Part shown: positions 5,943 through 6,664 of the stretch, in pieces
Layout: every line of letters begins with the position of its first letter
Numbering within the stretch: position 1 is the stretch's first letter
Notes under the pieces: generated by a model
Told to the model about the DNA's origin: nothing
The model's database searches: none
Seen by the model: the letters and a program-made list of their open reading frames with translations, nothing else
Translations under genes and position numbers: made by a program
NCBI GenBank assembly: GCA_009839535.1
Contig: VXPN01000152.1
Coordinates: forward strand, 1 to 6,664
Reading direction: 5' to 3'
Source of the DNA: Boseongicola sp. SB0662_bin_57
Lineage (GTDB): Bacteria > Pseudomonadota > Alphaproteobacteria > Rhodobacterales > Rhodobacteraceae
DNA length: 6,664 bases

Positions 5943-6298
5943 CTCTGCTTACGGATTCCTCCTTTGCGTTGCGGCCCCGCACGACAGCGGGGCGACCTGA
6001 AGACCTCCCAGGTCCCGGTGGACTGCTTCGACGCGTGCCATGGTTCTCCGACCCCGCGAAGCCCCCTTCGCCTCACCAAAGCGGCTCGGTGGGTGTTGCC
6101 TTCGGCCCGTCTGACAGCCTCGGCACTTCGTTTGTTGGGTTTCGAGGCTCAATAGCCCGACCCGCGCCTGCCGCTTGCCAACGCTTCGCCTGCCGCCTCG
6201 CGACGACCGGCGCATGGTTCGCGGAGAAAGTGGCTGGTTGACCTCTCTTCCTGCCGGGACTTTCACCCGGCGACATTCCACCAGTTGGCCTGGCACAC
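5943..6298 (-). ncRNA. 5' ribozyme part of the group II intron (domains I-III)
   Basis: These 356 bases between the 5' splice site and the maturase ATG carry the 5' consensus, the hairpin at 6271-6253, and EBS1 at 6113-6108. They are free of stop codons in the tnpB frame until TAA at 5951-5949. No independent gene is seen. The individual subdomains were not folded in full. The length is short for domains I-III, so the ORF may begin within what is structurally domain II/III or IV. Confidence 0.65.
6108..6113 (-). other. EBS1 of the group II intron
   Basis: CAGACG (6113-6108, intron nucleotides 186-191) is the exact complement of the last six bases of the 5' exon. One chance hexamer match in about 350 bases is not negligible, but together with the GTGTG start at the same junction it supports the boundary. 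Confidence 0.6.
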
Positions 6299-6304
6299 CA
6301 GACG
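6299..6304 (-). other. IBS1 in the tnpB 5' exon
   Basis: CGTCTG (6304-6299) directly precedes the intron 5' end and pairs perfectly with EBS1. It defines the insertion point in codon GCA/GGT of tnpB, downstream of the RuvC-III Asp. Confidence 0.6.
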
Positions 6305-6664
6305 CGTCAATCCCGGACGCCTCGTGCTCCGGGACGCGGCCACGCGCCACGCCCCGGATGTTCCTTGCCGCGTTGATGTCGGCATGTGCCGCGTGCCCGC
6401 AGGCAACGCAGATGAAGTCGTCCCGAGTTCTGCGGCTGGCGGCTTCCGCCGCCCCGCACTCGTGGCATGTCCGTGACGTGTTCCTCGCCGGAACGGCGAT
6501 GACGTTCGCCGCCTTGCATTCCAGCATGGCTTTCAGCGCCGTCCAGCCGGTGTTCAGGATGACGCGGTTCAGGCCGGATTTCCGGGGGACGTTCGTGCCG
6601 GGTTCCGCCACGGTCCCCTTGGCGGATCTCGTCATGGCCTTCACGTCCAGGCTCTCGACGGCGA
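6299..6664 (-). CDS. tnpB: TnpB (IS200/IS605-type) C-terminal region, 5' exon; 5' end outside window
   Basis: TnpB proteins are RuvC-type nucleases guided by a right-end RNA (omega RNA) encoded with the element; they help keep IS200/IS605-type elements and are related to Cas12. The 121 visible codons hold the RuvC-II region AVESLDVKAMTRSAKG with its catalytic Glu, a GLNRVILNTGWTALKAMLE helix, the path RNTSRTCHECG...FICVACG forming a CX2C/CX2C zinc ribbon, and RuvC-III ADINAARNI with its catalytic Asp. All visible catalytic and zinc residues are kept. The N-terminal half and RuvC-I lie outside. The coding frame meets the group II intron at 6298. Spliced, the in-window product is 146 codons ending at 4313. 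Unspliced, the frame runs through the intron 5' part to TAA at 5951-5949. No IS right end or TnpA is visible. Confidence 0.9.

Larger units (their letters stand above)
4390..6298 (-). mobile_element. Group II intron inserted in tnpB (complete, with maturase ORF)
   Basis: Group II introns are self-splicing ribozymes that move by reverse splicing followed by reverse transcription of the target site. The 1,909-nt element begins with GTGTGCC (6298-6292), matching the GTGYG consensus. A GCCGGG/CCCGGC hairpin around a GTGAAAGT motif (6271-6253) is typical of early domain I. EBS1 CAGACG (6113-6108) is exactly complementary to the last six exon bases CGTCTG (6304-6299). The maturase ORF fills domain IV, then come domain V (4461-4430) and domain VI with a bulged A at 4397. 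The 3' end is set at AT (4391-4390), seven bases past that A. An alternative AC end three bases later (4387) would also keep the Y rule; it would remove three more bases and so also keep the frame. The host frame is restored by splicing. Confidence 0.85.

Noticed and set aside
5949..6297. The intron part of the continuous tnpB frame as a genuine C-terminal domain of TnpB.
   Set aside because: The sequence is ribozyme (5' consensus, hairpin, EBS1) and the residues are low-complexity Arg/Gly/Ser; it is translated only if the intron is not spliced.
6238..6310. EBS2/IBS2 pairing: GTCAA (6242-6238) complementary to TTGAC (6310-6306), just upstream of IBS1.
   Set aside because: It lies at intron nucleotides 57-61, much closer to the 5' end than EBS2 normally is, and five bases are easily matched by chance.
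1..6664. CRISPR array, tRNA or rRNA genes, and integrase attachment sites.
   Set aside because: No regularly spaced direct repeats, tRNA folds or rRNA sequence were found on either strand by eye.

Overview
This window looks like chromosomal DNA from a GC-rich alphaproteobacterium. RF3 and the DEAD-box helicase read like Rhodobacterales-type proteins; this placement comes from recalled family sequences, not from a search. It falls into three parts: a housekeeping block, a small two-gene module, and a mobile-element block.

Housekeeping block (1-3088). The N-terminal 170 residues of a DEAD-box RNA helicase (RhlE-like) run off the left edge on the minus strand. Upstream of its start lies a 438-base stretch with no gene I can support, which holds a leader hairpin and a 12-bp palindrome. 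Next comes a complete prfC (peptide chain release factor 3, minus strand). Its best promoter candidate would give a leaderless or nearly leaderless mRNA. A SnoaL/NTF2-like small protein is divergently transcribed from prfC.

Two-gene module (3223-4306, plus strand). A 72-residue protein I do not recognise overlaps by 7 bases the start of an AbiEii-like nucleotidyltransferase. A 6+6-bp inverted repeat sits just before the ribosome binding site of the first gene. The arrangement resembles a toxin-antitoxin or abortive-infection operon, but the small protein has none of the usual antitoxin hallmarks.

Mobile block (4313-6664, minus strand). The C-terminal part of a TnpB (IS200/IS605-type RNA-guided nuclease/accessory transposase protein) enters from the right edge. 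It is interrupted by a complete-looking group II intron at 4390-6298 (1,909 nt). The intron has a GTGTG 5' end, an EBS1/IBS1 match, a reverse transcriptase/maturase ORF, domain V, domain VI with a bulged A, and an AT 3' end. Removing it rejoins the tnpB frame exactly, giving a 24-residue tail and a TAA stop 6 bases from the convergent nucleotidyltransferase stop. Without splicing, the tnpB frame stays open through the 5' ribozyme region and stops 6 bases before the maturase ATG. This nested arrangement is the most interesting feature of the window.
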